This document shows positions 63,891-64,000 of a stretch of DNA of 64,000 bases, in pieces (position 1 is the stretch's first letter; each line of letters starts with the position of its first letter). This stretch comes from MGBC113645 sp036308445 (GTDB lineage: Bacteria > Bacillota_I > Bacilli_A > Erysipelotrichales > Coprobacillaceae), in the NCBI GenBank assembly GCA_036308445.1, contig JAXJVS010000042.1, forward strand, positions 1-64,000, written 5' to 3'. Below the pieces are notes generated by a model. The model did not search any database and was not told the origin of the DNA. It worked only from the letters and a program-made list of their open reading frames with translations. Position numbers and translations under genes: made by a program.

Positions 63891-64000
63891 TGAGAATATG
63901 AAGTTATATTTGCGTTTTCATCCAAAATGGTATTTATTGTTGTCAAGATATCCTGAATGTTATAAAGATGTATATGAACAGTATAAAATAGAAAATAAAT
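63880..64000 (+). CDS. ylbE: YlbE-like protein, cut by window end
   Basis: The frame opens at ATG 63880 or 63883, inside the end of ylbD, and reads MKLYLRFHPKWYLLLSRYPE before the window ends. The P-x-WYxxLSRxPE segment is the YlbE signature. The overlap points to coupled translation with ylbD. At least 40 residues are visible. Confidence 0.8.
   Translation, partial: MMIDENMKLYLRFHPKWYLLLSRYPECYKDVYEQYKIENK

Noticed and set aside
1..64000. CRISPR arrays, tRNA and rRNA genes
   Set aside because: No regularly spaced direct repeats of 25-40 bases, no cloverleaf with CCA-region features and no rRNA motifs were found by reading.

Overview
This is a low-GC Gram-positive chromosome segment from an endospore former. 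Spore genes are present (cotJA-JB, cotJC, a spoVB-like flippase, ylbD/ylbE, a YjcZ-like protein). The gene neighbourhoods are Bacillus-like: murC-ytxG-ytxH-ccpA, comN-recJ-apt-rel-hisS-aspS, yktA, and ftsW-ylbD-ylbE. T-box and ZTP riboswitches occur, and Rho-independent terminators are abundant. Codon usage is strongly A/T-ended. I infer a gut Erysipelotrichales/Coprobacillaceae-type Firmicute; the family assignment is inference, not proof.

Layout. (1) 1-2800: a degraded accessory patch with a DUF5131 gene, a broken methyltransferase-like gene, a short decayed tail of ftsW, and a short-chain dehydrogenase. It sits where ftsW should precede murG. (2) 3034-6679: murG-murB-ftsQ and a prepilin peptidase. 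(3) 6696-19474: a ZTP riboswitch followed by fhs-purE-purC-purM-purN-purH-purD-purL-purB, a nearly complete purine pathway in one transcription unit (purF, purK and purA are not in the window). (4) 19541-24542: two paralogous Na/Pi cotransporters, each preceded by TTAAGA-like direct repeats, separated by an acylphosphatase and a DUF2812-like membrane protein. (5) 24586-28842: an ABC exporter, a frameshifted DUF2804 gene and enolase. (6) 28898-32819: a small membrane protein, then a T-box whose best specifier reads CGC (Arg), leading into an amino-acid ABC importer and a PLP enzyme that resembles arginine-acting enzymes. (7) 32805-40320: spoVB-like, comN-like, recJ, apt, rel and an aspartate aminotransferase. 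(8) 40319-43427: a two-component cluster with 11-bp-spaced TTAACA repeats, two small membrane proteins, a frameshifted coiled-coil protein and a damaged sensor kinase. (9) 43467-49237: a T-box with overlapping Asp/His codons upstream of hisS-aspS, an M24 peptidase and a decayed MATE gene. (10) 49228-55000: a tiny protein with a sigma-G-like promoter, murC-ytxG-ytxH-ccpA, a divergent DprA-like protein, a rhomboid protease, a membrane protein and an unassigned structured RNA. (11) 55104-64000: a cotJ operon with a CotJA-CotJB fusion, a flavodoxin-like protein, glnK-amt behind repeated GTGATAA motifs, an IS4 transposase relic, metY, def, a Cys-rich YjcZ-like protein, and yktA-ftsW-ylbD-ylbE.

Most of the window is core metabolism and cell-wall biology. 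The most interesting signals are regulatory: the arginine T-box linked to a capreomycidine-synthase-like PLP enzyme, the GACAC two-codon T-box, the 11-bp repeat family linking a two-component system with phosphate transporters, the glnK-amt repeats, and the unassigned RNA at 54876-54987. Several genes carry frameshifts in or near homopolymer runs. These may be real decay or residual sequencing error; the MATE gene, with an added in-frame TGA, looks truly dead.
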